Shown: piece after piece, positions 30,246 through 38,718 of the stretch
How the letters are laid out: the number at the start of each line of letters is the position of its first letter
Position numbering within the stretch: the first letter of the stretch is position 1
Origin: Polynucleobacter sp. es-MAR-4
GTDB taxonomy: Bacteria; Pseudomonadota; Gammaproteobacteria; Burkholderiales; Burkholderiaceae
Assembly: GCF_018882055.1 (NCBI RefSeq)
Contig: NZ_JACVPF010000001.1
Span: forward strand, 124,001 to 188,000
Direction: 5' to 3'
Length of the DNA stretch: 64,000 nucleotides
Notes under the pieces: model-generated
Database searches by the model: none
What the model saw: only the letters and a program-made list of their open reading frames with translations
Told to the model about the DNA's origin: nothing
Program-made: the position numbers and the translations under genes

Positions 30246-31544
30246 ATGTTATCCGTTATTTCCCGTTTTATTCTGCTTATTTGCCTAGCCTTTCTTGCTG
30301 CCTATATAGCATCATCCAATTTGGGCCATTACTACGGGGTTGCGGCAGCAATATCGGTGCTTGCAGTGCCCTTGATTTATTCCTACATTAATTTAGCCCG
30401 TTTAAGAAGATTTACCTTATCCGACTCAGTCGAATCCATGCCTTTGCCGAGCGGTTATTGGGAGGAGATTTTTTTTCGCCTACAGCGCTTAGTCCGCAAT
30501 CTGAAGCAGCAAATACTATCCATCGAAAAACAGCACAATCGTTTTATTGAGGCTTTTCAGGCTTCGCCTAATGGCATTGTGATGTTGGATAGTGAGGATC
30601 ATATTGAGTGGTGCAATGCCATTGCTGAACGGTTCTTTGGCTTGAGTTTTAAGCGTGATGCGCTTCAGAGGATTAATTTTCTGATTCGACGCCCAGAATT
30701 TATCCAGTATTTGTATAAGAGAGCCTTTGAGGATCCTTTATTGATGGAGAGGATGGGCCCAAGCTCTAATCTGAGTTTGATGTTGCAAATCTTCCCATTT
30801 GGTGACCAGAGGCATCTCTTGCTTGTTCAGGATGTAACAGATCTGCAGAAGGCTGATGCAATGCGACGTGATTTCGTAGCAAACGTTTCGCATGAAATGA
30901 GAACGCCAATTACGGTCTTAATGGGATTTTTAGAGACTATGCAGTCGCTAGATCTTGAAAAGTCTCAGCAAAGTCAGTATTTTGAAATGATGATGTCTCA
31001 GGCTCAGAGAATGAAGAGTCTGGTGGAGGATTTATTGACTCTAGCGAACCTAGAAGCAAATACCCTACCTGCTTCTCTTGAAAAAATTAATATTGCCACT
31101 CTGATGGCGCTATTAAAGAATGATGCGGAGGCGCTTTCTCAGGGTCGTCATGCGTTTAGTTTTGAGGTTTTGAACCAGAGTTATCTATTGGGTGAAGAGA
31201 GGGAGATTCTTTCTGCATTTGGTAACTTAGTCTCCAATGCCATTAGATACACACCAGATATCGCTTCAATTCATGTGACATGGTCCGTAAATGAGCATGG
31301 TGAGGGTGAGTTTTCAGTTGCGGACACAGGCCCTGGAATTGCTTCGGAGCACCTCTCCCGGCTTACTGAACGCTTTTATCGCGTAGATAGAAGTCGCTCT
31401 AGAGATACCGGGGGAACTGGTTTAGGGTTGGCAATTGTTAAGCACATTGCGAATCGCCATCAAGCCCAATTGATTATCAATAGCACGCCTGGGCAGGGAA
31501 GTACCTTTACCCTTCGCTTTCCTAAGGAGCGTATTTCAACTTAG
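30246..31544 (+). CDS. phoR: Phosphate regulon sensor histidine kinase PhoR
   Basis: 432 residues. Two closely spaced N-terminal membrane segments (about 7-25 and 29-48), a PAS-like domain (ASPNGIVMLDSEDHIEWCN), the dimerisation/phospho-acceptor motif FVANVSHEMRTPITVL with the phosphorylated His near 220, and ATPase N and G boxes (NLVSNAIRYTP, DTGPGI, GGTGLGLAIVKH). There is no large periplasmic sensor domain, as usual for PhoR. It is 62 nt after phoB. Confidence 0.95.
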   Translation: MLSVISRFILLICLAFLAAYIASSNLGHYYGVAAAISVLAVPLIYSYINLARLRRFTLSDSVESMPLPSGYWEEIFFRLQRLVRNLKQQILSIEKQHNRFIEAFQASPNGIVMLDSEDHIEWCNAIAERFFGLSFKRDALQRINFLIRRPEFIQYLYKRAFEDPLLMERMGPSSNLSLMLQIFPFGDQRHLLLVQDVTDLQKADAMRRDFVANVSHEMRTPITVLMGFLETMQSLDLEKSQQSQYFEMMMSQAQRMKSLVEDLLTLANLEANTLPASLEKINIATLMALLKNDAEALSQGRHAFSFEVLNQSYLLGEEREILSAFGNLVSNAIRYTPDIASIHVTWSVNEHGEGEFSVADTGPGIASEHLSRLTERFYRVDRSRSRDTGGTGLGLAIVKHIANRHQAQLIINSTPGQGSTFTLRFPKERIST

Positions 31545-31559
31545 AGGCGCTTCAACTGC

Positions 31560-31784
31560 TTAGTCCTTCTTGTCTTTTTTATCTTTCTTGTCCTTCTTGT
31601 CCTTTTTCTTCTTGGATTCTTTAGGCAGCTTATCTAACTTGCCATTGGCATATAAGCACCACACCTTGATTTCCTCAAGTAGCTCATTTAAATCTTCATA
31701 GGATAAATTTTTAAAGTCTTGTAGGCCAATAGCACCAGACTCTTGTAGCTGTTTTACGGCATCTTCATATTTATATTGGCTCAT
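31560..31784 (-). CDS. Small protein with Lys/Asp-repeat tail, function unknown
   Basis: 74 residues. The first 57 or so look like a compact helical domain (SQYKYEDAVKQLQESGAIGL start). The last 17 are almost only Lys and Asp in repeats of KKD, encoded by a short tandem DNA repeat. The tail is strongly hydrophilic and probably disordered. It is convergent with phoR, 15 nt from its stop. No family recognised. The balanced amino acid use of the head and the clean ATG argue that it is a real gene. Confidence 0.6.
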   Translation of the reverse strand: MSQYKYEDAVKQLQESGAIGLQDFKNLSYEDLNELLEEIKVWCLYANGKLDKLPKESKKKKDKKDKKDKKDKKD

Positions 31785-32017
31785 GGATATCCAGGTAAAA
31801 GTAATAAGAACAAAAGAATGCTAGCAAAGTAATATGACAAAATCGCTTTTTTGTCTCATAAAGGGTTTTTAATTCAGATTGCGGGAGATTTCGGGGTGAT
31901 GTTTAGTCCCAGCAATCCCTCCCTTGTATGAGAGCTGCTTGTTTCCGTTGGGCACCCATTCGATACTCGGGGACGAGTCCCAATTGCTTACTTTTTAAGC
32001 AATCTTGCAGCCCACTA
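31785..32017. other. Gene-free stretch with several inverted repeats; possible leader or small RNA
   Basis: No plausible gene. On the plus strand it holds ACTCG-GGGA-CGAGT (31965-31978), a perfect 8-bp inverted repeat ATTGCTTA/TAAGCAAT (31983-32003) and GC-rich runs, in contrast with the A/T-rich sequence next to the small Lys-rich gene. It may be the leader of that gene, the 3' region of the CorA-family gene, or an unrecognised structured RNA. I could not match it to a known RNA family. Confidence 0.3.
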
Positions 32018-33028
32018 TTAAATGATTTTTCTGATTTTAAGAGCGATATATACGGAAGCGCCGGCAGCAGCCATCAGCGCCATGACGATGTAAAAAGATT
32101 CTTTGAGGCCTGGTAAATCCTCCATATTCATGCCCATGATGCCGGTGAGGAGCGTCATAGGTAAGAAGATTACCGTCATAACAGACAAGACCTGCAGATT
32201 TTTTGCATTGAATTCGGCAACGTGAGCAGCCTGCTCATCCTGCAACACTTTTGCACGATCATATAGATTGGAAATTTCCTGGACCAAGAACGAGAGCAAT
32301 TCTAAATCGTCATTTAGGCGGAACTTATCGTCCTCAGAAAACCAGTAGGGTAGACGCTTTTGTAGCCGATGTAAGGCAATCAGTTCGGGTGAGAATTGAC
32401 GTCTCAGGCGACTGCATTGAATGCGAATCCTGCCTAAAAACTCATGTTCAGGAAGCTCTTTGCCTTTAAGGAGAAGCTCCTCTAAGTCATCCATGGTTTC
32501 GGATAAATTGATAAGGAGAGTTCGCAAGTATTCTGCGCGTAAATCAATCAGCTCATGAAAGAGTTCGATTGCGGAACTGGGGCTGAGTAAGCCGGAGCGC
32601 AAATCAGATCGCAGGCGATCAGTCGTTCGTAGTGGGATATTTCTTAAGGAGATCATGAGTCTCGGAGTAAGAATGGCCCAAAGAGTACCCAAGTCACCAT
32701 TACTAAGATCATCTCCAAACTCTTGCTCAAAATCATTCATCACCATCAATAGGCAATCATCTAGCTTTTCAATTCTTTCCAGGCGACTTCGAGTTACCCC
32801 CTCATCGATCATCTCTACAACTCGATCTGGGATGAGGGAGGTATTTTTAAGCCAGCGCTGAACTTGAGAATTGGATAAGTTGAGATGTAACCAAACTGAT
32901 AAATCTGAATTATTCAAGGCATCTGCAATATCAAATAAGGGGATTTCATAATTCTTTCCATCAGCTGTCATCGCCCATGCAAAAACAACACCATTAATAG
33001 GGAAGGGGAGGGTAGTAATTAAAGTCAA
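32018..33028 (-). CDS. CorA-family divalent metal transporter (CorA/ZntB-like)
   Basis: 336 residues. A long soluble N-terminal domain rich in helices is followed by two C-terminal membrane segments. The pore-entry signature GMN is present in LTGIMGMNMEDLPG. Residues after GMN differ from the classic CorA form and the whole resembles ZntB-type members, so the ion may be Mg, Co or Zn. It would form a homopentameric inner-membrane channel. Confidence 0.85.
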   Translation of the reverse strand: MTLITTLPFPINGVVFAWAMTADGKNYEIPLFDIADALNNSDLSVWLHLNLSNSQVQRWLKNTSLIPDRVVEMIDEGVTRSRLERIEKLDDCLLMVMNDFEQEFGDDLSNGDLGTLWAILTPRLMISLRNIPLRTTDRLRSDLRSGLLSPSSAIELFHELIDLRAEYLRTLLINLSETMDDLEELLLKGKELPEHEFLGRIRIQCSRLRRQFSPELIALHRLQKRLPYWFSEDDKFRLNDDLELLSFLVQEISNLYDRAKVLQDEQAAHVAEFNAKNLQVLSVMTVIFLPMTLLTGIMGMNMEDLPGLKESFYIVMALMAAAGASVYIALKIRKII

Positions 33029-33075
33029 AATGAGGCGCCTAAGTTAGCTAAAAAATATTTATCAATAGTAAGTGT

Positions 33076-33107
33076 TTGACATTAGCCTGAAATACTCAGG
33101 CGATAAG
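33076..33107 (+). promoter_or_regulatory. Consensus -35 with adjacent inverted repeat upstream of the 30-residue ORF
   Basis: A perfect TTGACA (33076-33081) is followed by the inverted repeat GCCTGA-AATAC-TCAGGC (33085-33101) and GATAAG (33102-33107). The -35 to -10 spacing of 20 nt is longer than ideal, which would suit a promoter controlled by a protein binding the inverted repeat. Confidence 0.35.
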
Positions 33108-33147
33108 ATAAAAAGCAATTATGTTGGTTAACTCTATGGAGGTTTTT

Positions 33148-33240
33148 ATGAAGCAATTTTTTATGAAAGTGCTGATTATTTGGCATGACACAAGGGTGGC
33201 CTATCGCAATCGGAATATTGCACACCGTCTGGGTAGCTAA
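33148..33240 (+). CDS. Very small protein (30 residues), function unknown
   Basis: ATG at 33148 with a near-perfect ribosome binding site (GGAGG, 5 nt upstream). It encodes MKQFFMKVLIIWHDTRVAYR plus ten more residues and ends with TAA at 33238-33240. The N-terminal half is hydrophobic with aromatic residues, and the C-terminal half is Arg/Asn-rich, giving a likely amphipathic basic helix. It is reminiscent of small basic DUF1127-like proteins but too short to assign. Its end overlaps the stop of the convergent outer-membrane gene. Confidence 0.5.
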   Translation: MKQFFMKVLIIWHDTRVAYRNRNIAHRLGS

Positions 33241-34067
33241 AAGCGCCATGTGAATCCGATCTCAGAGCGGGAGGCATTGATACCTGAATTGCTCGCAATG
33301 ATTCCCATGTTTGCAGCGCTTTTCATATAGGAGATGCCGATATCAAGACTGTCACTTGCCGATATGATGGCCGCAACCAGTGCATAGTTGCTTAGATATT
33401 GTTCTGTAATTGGAGGGTTGGTAGTTAGACCGATGTCCAGTGCCAGCCGCAGCTTATTGGTTACCCTCCAAACAGGCGCCATTGAGAAGAACCATATATT
33501 GGTTCTATTCTCCGTTACACCAGTACCAATCTGGTAATTGGTGTTGTAGAGAGACTTGCTATACGTTGCATTTAAATGCACTTCCAACAAATCCCAGTAA
33601 TGTGAAGCAATCAGATTGACGCCATAATTTGGTAGCGCGAGATCTAATCCAGCAACTTGTTGCTGTGGAGATCCGGGCAGAGTGATGCTGGGTTTAATTG
33701 CGAAGCCCCACTGATCATTCTCAGCAAAGCGCCATTTCAGAGCTACTACCTTATTGGATATGGGTGAGAAGCTCCCCCTTGGGGAGGCAAAGTAGGTGGC
33801 GCCAAAAGACAGCTCAAGATTGTCTGCAACTCCGCGAGTGTAGGTGAATGGGAAAGCCTTGGCGCCTTGCCCGCCGAAATATTCTTCTCCAGGTGTAATG
33901 ATGTCCACGGTACTAGCCGATCCGCCACCATGTGAAGCAGTAGTAAAAAAATACTGCTCAATTTGATTTAAATCCTTAGGTACAGTACCTGCATCATCTG
34001 TATTTAGCGGCTCAAATGCCTTACAAGCCAACGGAATCAGCAGTAGAAGAAGGGCAATCGGTCGCAT
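33237..34067 (-). CDS. Predicted outer-membrane beta-barrel protein (phenol MetA-pathway-like)
   Basis: 276 residues. A signal peptide (MRPIALLLLLIPLACKA) is followed by FEPLNTDDAGTV, the start typical of the Phenol_MetA_deg group of secreted proteins. Alternating beta-strand patterns run to a C-terminal Phe (GFTWRF), the usual outer-membrane assembly signal. The role is unknown; the family name does not prove a link to phenol degradation. Confidence 0.75.
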   Translation of the reverse strand: MRPIALLLLLIPLACKAFEPLNTDDAGTVPKDLNQIEQYFFTTASHGGGSASTVDIITPGEEYFGGQGAKAFPFTYTRGVADNLELSFGATYFASPRGSFSPISNKVVALKWRFAENDQWGFAIKPSITLPGSPQQQVAGLDLALPNYGVNLIASHYWDLLEVHLNATYSKSLYNTNYQIGTGVTENRTNIWFFSMAPVWRVTNKLRLALDIGLTTNPPITEQYLSNYALVAAIISASDSLDIGISYMKSAANMGIIASNSGINASRSEIGFTWRF

Positions 34068-34223
34068 CTAACTTGAATGCCTAAAGCTTAAACTTTAATT
34101 GCGGAATATTACAAATCAATGTCACCAATATCCGATTGCCTGGTTTATTCGCTCGGTAATTGCAATGAATCTGAAATATTTCCTTCGTAATATGAAGTCT
34201 TAATTATTTGCCGGGGGAATATC

Positions 34224-34406
34224 ATGAATAATCAAGGTGATATCAATTTATCCACTCTATTTCGACGTCAACTTGATGCACGTTCACAGGGTGGCATAAA
34301 TATCAAACAGGAATTGGTTAATCAAAAATATGAAAAGACGGATCACCGTGCCAGCACATTTCTAATTGACCGGAGGTATGTTTTAAATCTAGATGAGCTT
34401 ATCTAG
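34224..34406 (+). CDS. Small hypothetical protein (60 residues)
   Basis: ATG preceded by GGGGGAA 6 nt upstream, a strong ribosome binding site. The protein is polar with no membrane segment or recognised motif. It ends 10 nt before the arsC-like gene, so it may be translated in the same unit. No family recognised. Confidence 0.5.
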   Translation: MNNQGDINLSTLFRRQLDARSQGGINIKQELVNQKYEKTDHRASTFLIDRRYVLNLDELI

Positions 34407-34416
34407 CTATTGATTC

Positions 34417-34914
34417 ATGGACAATCAATACAATATCCTCTTTCTTTGCAATGGAAACTCTGCGCGATCAATTATTGCAGAGGCATTGACCACCACACTA
34501 AGTCATGGGCGATTTACGGGGTATTCTGCAGGAGCTAAGCCCAGTGGGGAAGTTCACCCAATTGCCTTGGAAATAGCTAAGTCCATGGGGTATCCTATTC
34601 AACTTCTGAGAAGTAAAAGCTGGGATGAATTTGGTCGTGAAGGAGCCCCAAGGATGGACTTCATCATCACATTATGTGACTCAGCCATAGCCGAAGAGTG
34701 CCCCTATTGGTCGGGACACCCCTCAACAGCCCACTGGGGATTCCCTGATCCAGCCAATTCCAATATTGGTGATGATGAAAAAATACGCCATACCTTTACG
34801 CAGGTCGAGCTTGGTCTACGTAATCGAATCGAGCTACTCATTGATTTGCCGATTGAAAGCCTGAATAAATTACAAATTCAAGATCAACTTCATCGTATTC
34901 ATTATCACAATTAA
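34417..34914 (+). CDS. ArsC-type arsenate reductase / low-molecular-weight phosphatase family protein
   Basis: 165 residues. The phosphate-binding loop CNGNSARS near the N terminus is the C-x5-R-S active site of the family. A second Cys pair in TLCDSAIAEECP marks the thioredoxin-coupled arsenate reductases rather than tyrosine phosphatases. It would reduce arsenate to arsenite; no ars operon partners are nearby. Arsenate enters through Pst, so a place beside phosphate genes makes sense. Confidence 0.82.
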   Translation: MDNQYNILFLCNGNSARSIIAEALTTTLSHGRFTGYSAGAKPSGEVHPIALEIAKSMGYPIQLLRSKSWDEFGREGAPRMDFIITLCDSAIAEECPYWSGHPSTAHWGFPDPANSNIGDDEKIRHTFTQVELGLRNRIELLIDLPIESLNKLQIQDQLHRIHYHN

Positions 34915-34970
34915 CTCAAATTACCCTATATTGCTCTCAAGGCAAGGTTTTGAGCTTTAAAAAATGGATG

Positions 34971-35004
34971 ATGTCATAACAATGACATCAAAAAAAGTAA
35001 TTAT
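34971..35004 (+). promoter_or_regulatory. Pho box and -10 upstream of the alkaline phosphatase gene
   Basis: ATGTCATAACAATGACAT at 34971-34988 has TGTCA at 34972 and TGACA at 34983, 11 bp apart, and is also an 8-bp inverted repeat. AATTAT (34999-35004) follows after exactly 10 nt and matches 4/6 of a -10. The implied start near 35011 excludes the TTG at 35007 as a translation start. Confidence 0.7.
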
Positions 35005-35036
35005 GTTTGATTGATTTTCACTATCAGAAATTGCTT

Positions 35037-36788
35037 ATGTTTGCTATCAGAATTGCTTATCCAGTTTTATTTATTGCTCTTCTACTTCAGGCAATTTGGG
35101 TTGAGGCGGCGTCTATTTATCCGATTAATAAGGCTTCTATTCTTGCCGGCTCAAAATTTGATATCAAAATTGAACTGGATCAAGAGTATAGGTTGGAAGA
35201 TTTGGACGTCCAGCTCAATAATGCACCTATCAAAGCACAAATCAAGTCACAGCCAGTATTCATTTCAAATGAAGTGGGTAAAGGAAGCTCCCTAATTTAT
35301 CGAGACATTCAGCTTGCCAAGCCTGGTCAATACACTCTCATTGCCAAGGCAGGTCAGGAAAACATCCAGGTGAACTGGGATGTCTACATGAGCGGCCCTC
35401 GGAAAGTAAAAAATATCATCCTCTTTATTGGTGATGGAATGACGATTGCGAATCGTACATCTGCGCGCGTTCTATCTAAAGGAATTGATGAAGGTAAATA
35501 TCAGGGTAAGCTGTCATTTGATGATATGCCCAATATGGCCTTAATTGGAACCTCAGGATCTGATTCATTGATTACCGATTCTGCAAACTCAATGAGTGCT
35601 TACACAACCGGTCACAAGACTGCGGTGAATGCCATGGGGGTTTATGTTTCACGTTCTACGGATAACTTCTCTCATCCAAAAGTAGAGACCATCTCTGAGT
35701 TAATTAAGCGCAAGACCCAAATGTCAGTTGGGATTGTCTCTGATGCAGAATTACAGGATGCGACTCCAGGCGCCATGGTAGCCCACACCAGAAGAAGAGC
35801 TGACAAGGCATACATTGCCGATCAATTATTTGCTAGTGGAGCAGAGGTTATTTTAGGAGGGGGCTCTGCTTATTTTTACCCCCAGTCTACTAAGGTATCA
35901 AAACGAAAGGATGATAAAAATCTTGTAGCCCAATTTGAAGGTTCGGGATATTCAATCGCCTTAACCAAACAGGAATTACTGGCAGCAGCTAATGCCAAAG
36001 AGACTCGAAAGCTATTTGGGGTATTTCATCCAGACAATATGGATGGATCTTTAGATCGGTTTTTCTTAAAGAAAAATACTGTCGCGCAATACCCTGATCA
36101 GCCTGATCTAACGGAGATGACACAAGCAGCGATTAATGTTCTATCTAAAAACCCGAACGGCTTTTTCTTGATGGTCGAGGCCGCTTTGATTGATAAGTTT
36201 AATCACCCACTAGACTGGGAGCGGGCTGCTTTTGACACTATTATGCTGAGTAATGCTGTACAAATTGCTAAAGACTTTGCTCAGAAAAATCCTGATACTT
36301 TAATCATCGTTACTCCTGATCATACCCATAGCGGCTCAATTAGCGGTGTTGTGAATGATGCTAAACCTGGACCCCTGAGGGAAAAAGTGGGGGTATATGC
36401 GGATGCTGGCTACCCTAACTATCCTAAAGCCAACGTGGCAGGATACCCAAATCAAATTGATGTGAGTAAACGCCTTGCATTCTTTTATGGGAACTATCCT
36501 GATCACTATGAAACACTTCATCCGAAACTAGACGGGACATTTAAGCCAGCGATAAAAGATGGGTCTGATAAATATGTCACCAATCCTAAATATATCGAGC
36601 TACAAGAGGATGCTATTCATATGCCGGGCAACTTACCTTCACATCAAGGAATGGGTGTTCATACGGCTGATGATGCGGTGCTAAATGCCATGGGCCCTGG
36701 TTCAGAAAAATTCCTCGGATTCATGGATAACACAGAGGTTTTCAAAGTCATGGTTCAAACCCTAGGTTTGGGTCATCTCAAGCCTTAG
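35037..36788 (+). CDS. Secreted alkaline phosphatase (PhoA family) with N-terminal extra domain
   Basis: About 583 residues from ATG 35037, which gives a clean signal peptide ending near VEAA. An extra domain of about 90 residues with beta-strand pattern precedes the catalytic domain. The catalytic domain has IGDGM, DSANSMSAYTTG containing the nucleophile Ser, the metal-binding TPDHTHSG and HQGMGVHTADD. It releases phosphate from organic monoesters outside the cytoplasm. The Pho box upstream implies PhoB control; mgtC follows after 14 nt. Confidence 0.9.
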   Translation: MFAIRIAYPVLFIALLLQAIWVEAASIYPINKASILAGSKFDIKIELDQEYRLEDLDVQLNNAPIKAQIKSQPVFISNEVGKGSSLIYRDIQLAKPGQYTLIAKAGQENIQVNWDVYMSGPRKVKNIILFIGDGMTIANRTSARVLSKGIDEGKYQGKLSFDDMPNMALIGTSGSDSLITDSANSMSAYTTGHKTAVNAMGVYVSRSTDNFSHPKVETISELIKRKTQMSVGIVSDAELQDATPGAMVAHTRRRADKAYIADQLFASGAEVILGGGSAYFYPQSTKVSKRKDDKNLVAQFEGSGYSIALTKQELLAAANAKETRKLFGVFHPDNMDGSLDRFFLKKNTVAQYPDQPDLTEMTQAAINVLSKNPNGFFLMVEAALIDKFNHPLDWERAAFDTIMLSNAVQIAKDFAQKNPDTLIIVTPDHTHSGSISGVVNDAKPGPLREKVGVYADAGYPNYPKANVAGYPNQIDVSKRLAFFYGNYPDHYETLHPKLDGTFKPAIKDGSDKYVTNPKYIELQEDAIHMPGNLPSHQGMGVHTADDAVLNAMGPGSEKFLGFMDNTEVFKVMVQTLGLGHLKP

Positions 36789-36802
36789 CCGCTAACCTAT
36801 CT

Positions 36803-37519
36803 ATGGAATCCTTAAACAATATCAATCTCATATCCCTTGCAGATACTGCAGTCAGCCTTACCGCAGCATTTATTTTTGGTGGGGCTATTGGATTGGAGCG
36901 TCAATTTCGGCAAAGAACTGCAGGTCTTAGAACAAATGTATTGGTAGCCCTTGGAGCGGCTATTTTTGTTGATGCAGCCAATCGTTTGGGTGGTCATGAT
37001 GGTGCTGTGCACGTGATTGCTTATGTTGTGTCGGGAATTGGATTTTTGGGTGCTGGCGTAATCATGCGCGAAGAAGGTAATGTTCGAGGGATCAATACCG
37101 CAGCTACTTTATGGGGTTCTGGAGCAGTCGGTGCGCTCGCTGGAGCTGATTTAATACTTGAAGCAGGACTTGCAGCGTGCTTTGTACTTGCCGCCAATAC
37201 TTTATTGCGCCCAATCGTCAGCATCATTAATCAGCAACCACTTGATACCAAGTTTGTTGAGGTTACGAATTCAGTCTGCATCATTATTTCAAAGACTGAT
37301 CAAAAACGGGCTTTAAAGCAATTTATTCAGATATTGGAGGCGGCAGGATATCAAACTCAGGATGTAGAGGTACATCAGTTTGGTAACGATGACGTAGAGA
37401 TCCAGGCTGTACTCACGGCAACTGCAGTTGAGGGGGAGAAGATGGATGCCTTGATTGCGGATCTGTCTTGTTTGGATTATGTGCATCAAGCATTTTGGAG
37501 CCCGAGCACTACTGATTGA
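36803..37519 (+). CDS. mgtC: MgtC/SapB-family inner-membrane protein
   Basis: 238 residues. About five membrane segments with the family motifs GGAIGLERQFRQRTAGLRTN and GIGFLGAGVIMR, then a C-terminal ACT-like cytoplasmic domain. MgtC proteins act in Mg-limited growth and, in Salmonella, have been reported to act on phosphate signalling. The gene lies 14 nt after the alkaline phosphatase gene, so it is likely in the same PhoB-controlled transcript. Confidence 0.88.
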   Translation: MESLNNINLISLADTAVSLTAAFIFGGAIGLERQFRQRTAGLRTNVLVALGAAIFVDAANRLGGHDGAVHVIAYVVSGIGFLGAGVIMREEGNVRGINTAATLWGSGAVGALAGADLILEAGLAACFVLAANTLLRPIVSIINQQPLDTKFVEVTNSVCIIISKTDQKRALKQFIQILEAAGYQTQDVEVHQFGNDDVEIQAVLTATAVEGEKMDALIADLSCLDYVHQAFWSPSTTD

Positions 37520-37713
37520 TGCCCATTAGCAACTTAAAACTACTAAATTCGATATTGGCGTGATGATAGATTAAACAATAATTTCTCTTTGTATATCTTT
37601 CACTCCATCAATATTGTGCCTTCTCATTTGCATATTTTCGTTCGGTACGAACAGCCTTTCAATTTCATTGGGGGTCAAACTCTATAGGTAAAGGTAATGT
37701 ATTTAATCAATAT

Positions 37714-38718
37714 ATGAATTTAATATTTAATATATTCCGCCGATTAAGCTTTAATCGTATTGATCAAAAAATTGTTGCGGCTCTTGAAAAGAGTGGAAAT
37801 GTCAACTCATCGAAAATTTCTTTGGATGTCATGGGCCCGATCTCTGATGTTGATTCTCAAGAAGGGGTGCCTCAATCAAATATCGGATCTAATGTAACGC
37901 CCCCTGAAAATCGGTATCTCAACATTACAGATGGCGCTGTCAATCGAAAACTAGCCTACACCATTTCGGGAAATTTGCAGGCGACAAAAGTTTTGCTTTG
38001 TCTCCCCGGGCTCCTCGAAACTAGGGGATCATTTCTGAATCTGCACACCTATTTCTTAAATTTTAGTGATTGCAAGGTTATTAGTGTGGATTTGCCTGGA
38101 AGAGGTGATTCTGAGTCGATTGCCGAGTCTGATAACTATAAAATGTCACTTTATTTATCCGATATCAAGTACTTAATGAAGGTAATCCTGGACAACAGTC
38201 CAGCAACTAGTACCTTTACAGTTTTGGGAACAAGCATGGGTGGCGTTCTAGCTATGTATTTAACCCAAACCTTTGGTAAGAAAATTTCTGAAATTATCCT
38301 CAACGACATCGCTTTAACAGTCAACTGGACGGCCTTATATTCCTTATACAAGTCTATGAAGAATGAAATTGGCTTCAAAGAAATAAAGGATCTGGCGCAA
38401 GATTTAAGGGTAGATGCAAAGGCAATAACCGATGTACAGTTACCAGGCCATTTTGATCTAAGTTATAAAGCAGATGTTTGGGGCATGAACTTTCATGAGG
38501 CAATGGACGACTATAGAGGGCGTGTAGCATTGATTTACGGCTCTGATTCAAAGATTTGTACAAGACAACGGGTAAGCTCTGCAAAGGTCTCCTTACCAGC
38601 TTTAATTACATTTGAGGTTAAGGGTGCGGGTCATCCCGTGCCATTTACGCATGAGGTATGTGAGTTTATTCAACTTCAAATGAAGCTCAAGCAGGTTGTT
38701 GCTAGTAATTTTCTCTGA
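37714..38718 (+). CDS. Alpha/beta-hydrolase fold protein
   Basis: 334 residues. The nucleophile elbow GTSMGG, an oxyanion region LCLPGLLETRGSF, a DLPGRGDSE loop and a C-terminal His in GAGHPVPF give the usual triad layout. The first 70 residues are a polar extension before the fold. The substrate is not predictable. It follows a 194-nt gap that holds only a small inverted repeat (GTTCG-GTA-CGAAC), and its codon use looks more A/T-rich than the housekeeping genes. Confidence 0.78.
   Translation: MNLIFNIFRRLSFNRIDQKIVAALEKSGNVNSSKISLDVMGPISDVDSQEGVPQSNIGSNVTPPENRYLNITDGAVNRKLAYTISGNLQATKVLLCLPGLLETRGSFLNLHTYFLNFSDCKVISVDLPGRGDSESIAESDNYKMSLYLSDIKYLMKVILDNSPATSTFTVLGTSMGGVLAMYLTQTFGKKISEIILNDIALTVNWTALYSLYKSMKNEIGFKEIKDLAQDLRVDAKAITDVQLPGHFDLSYKADVWGMNFHEAMDDYRGRVALIYGSDSKICTRQRVSSAKVSLPALITFEVKGAGHPVPFTHEVCEFIQLQMKLKQVVASNFL

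Noticed and set aside
34100..34223. Single TGTCA near 34120 as a Pho box for the 60-residue ORF and arsC-like gene
   Set aside because: No second half site at 11 bp on either strand.
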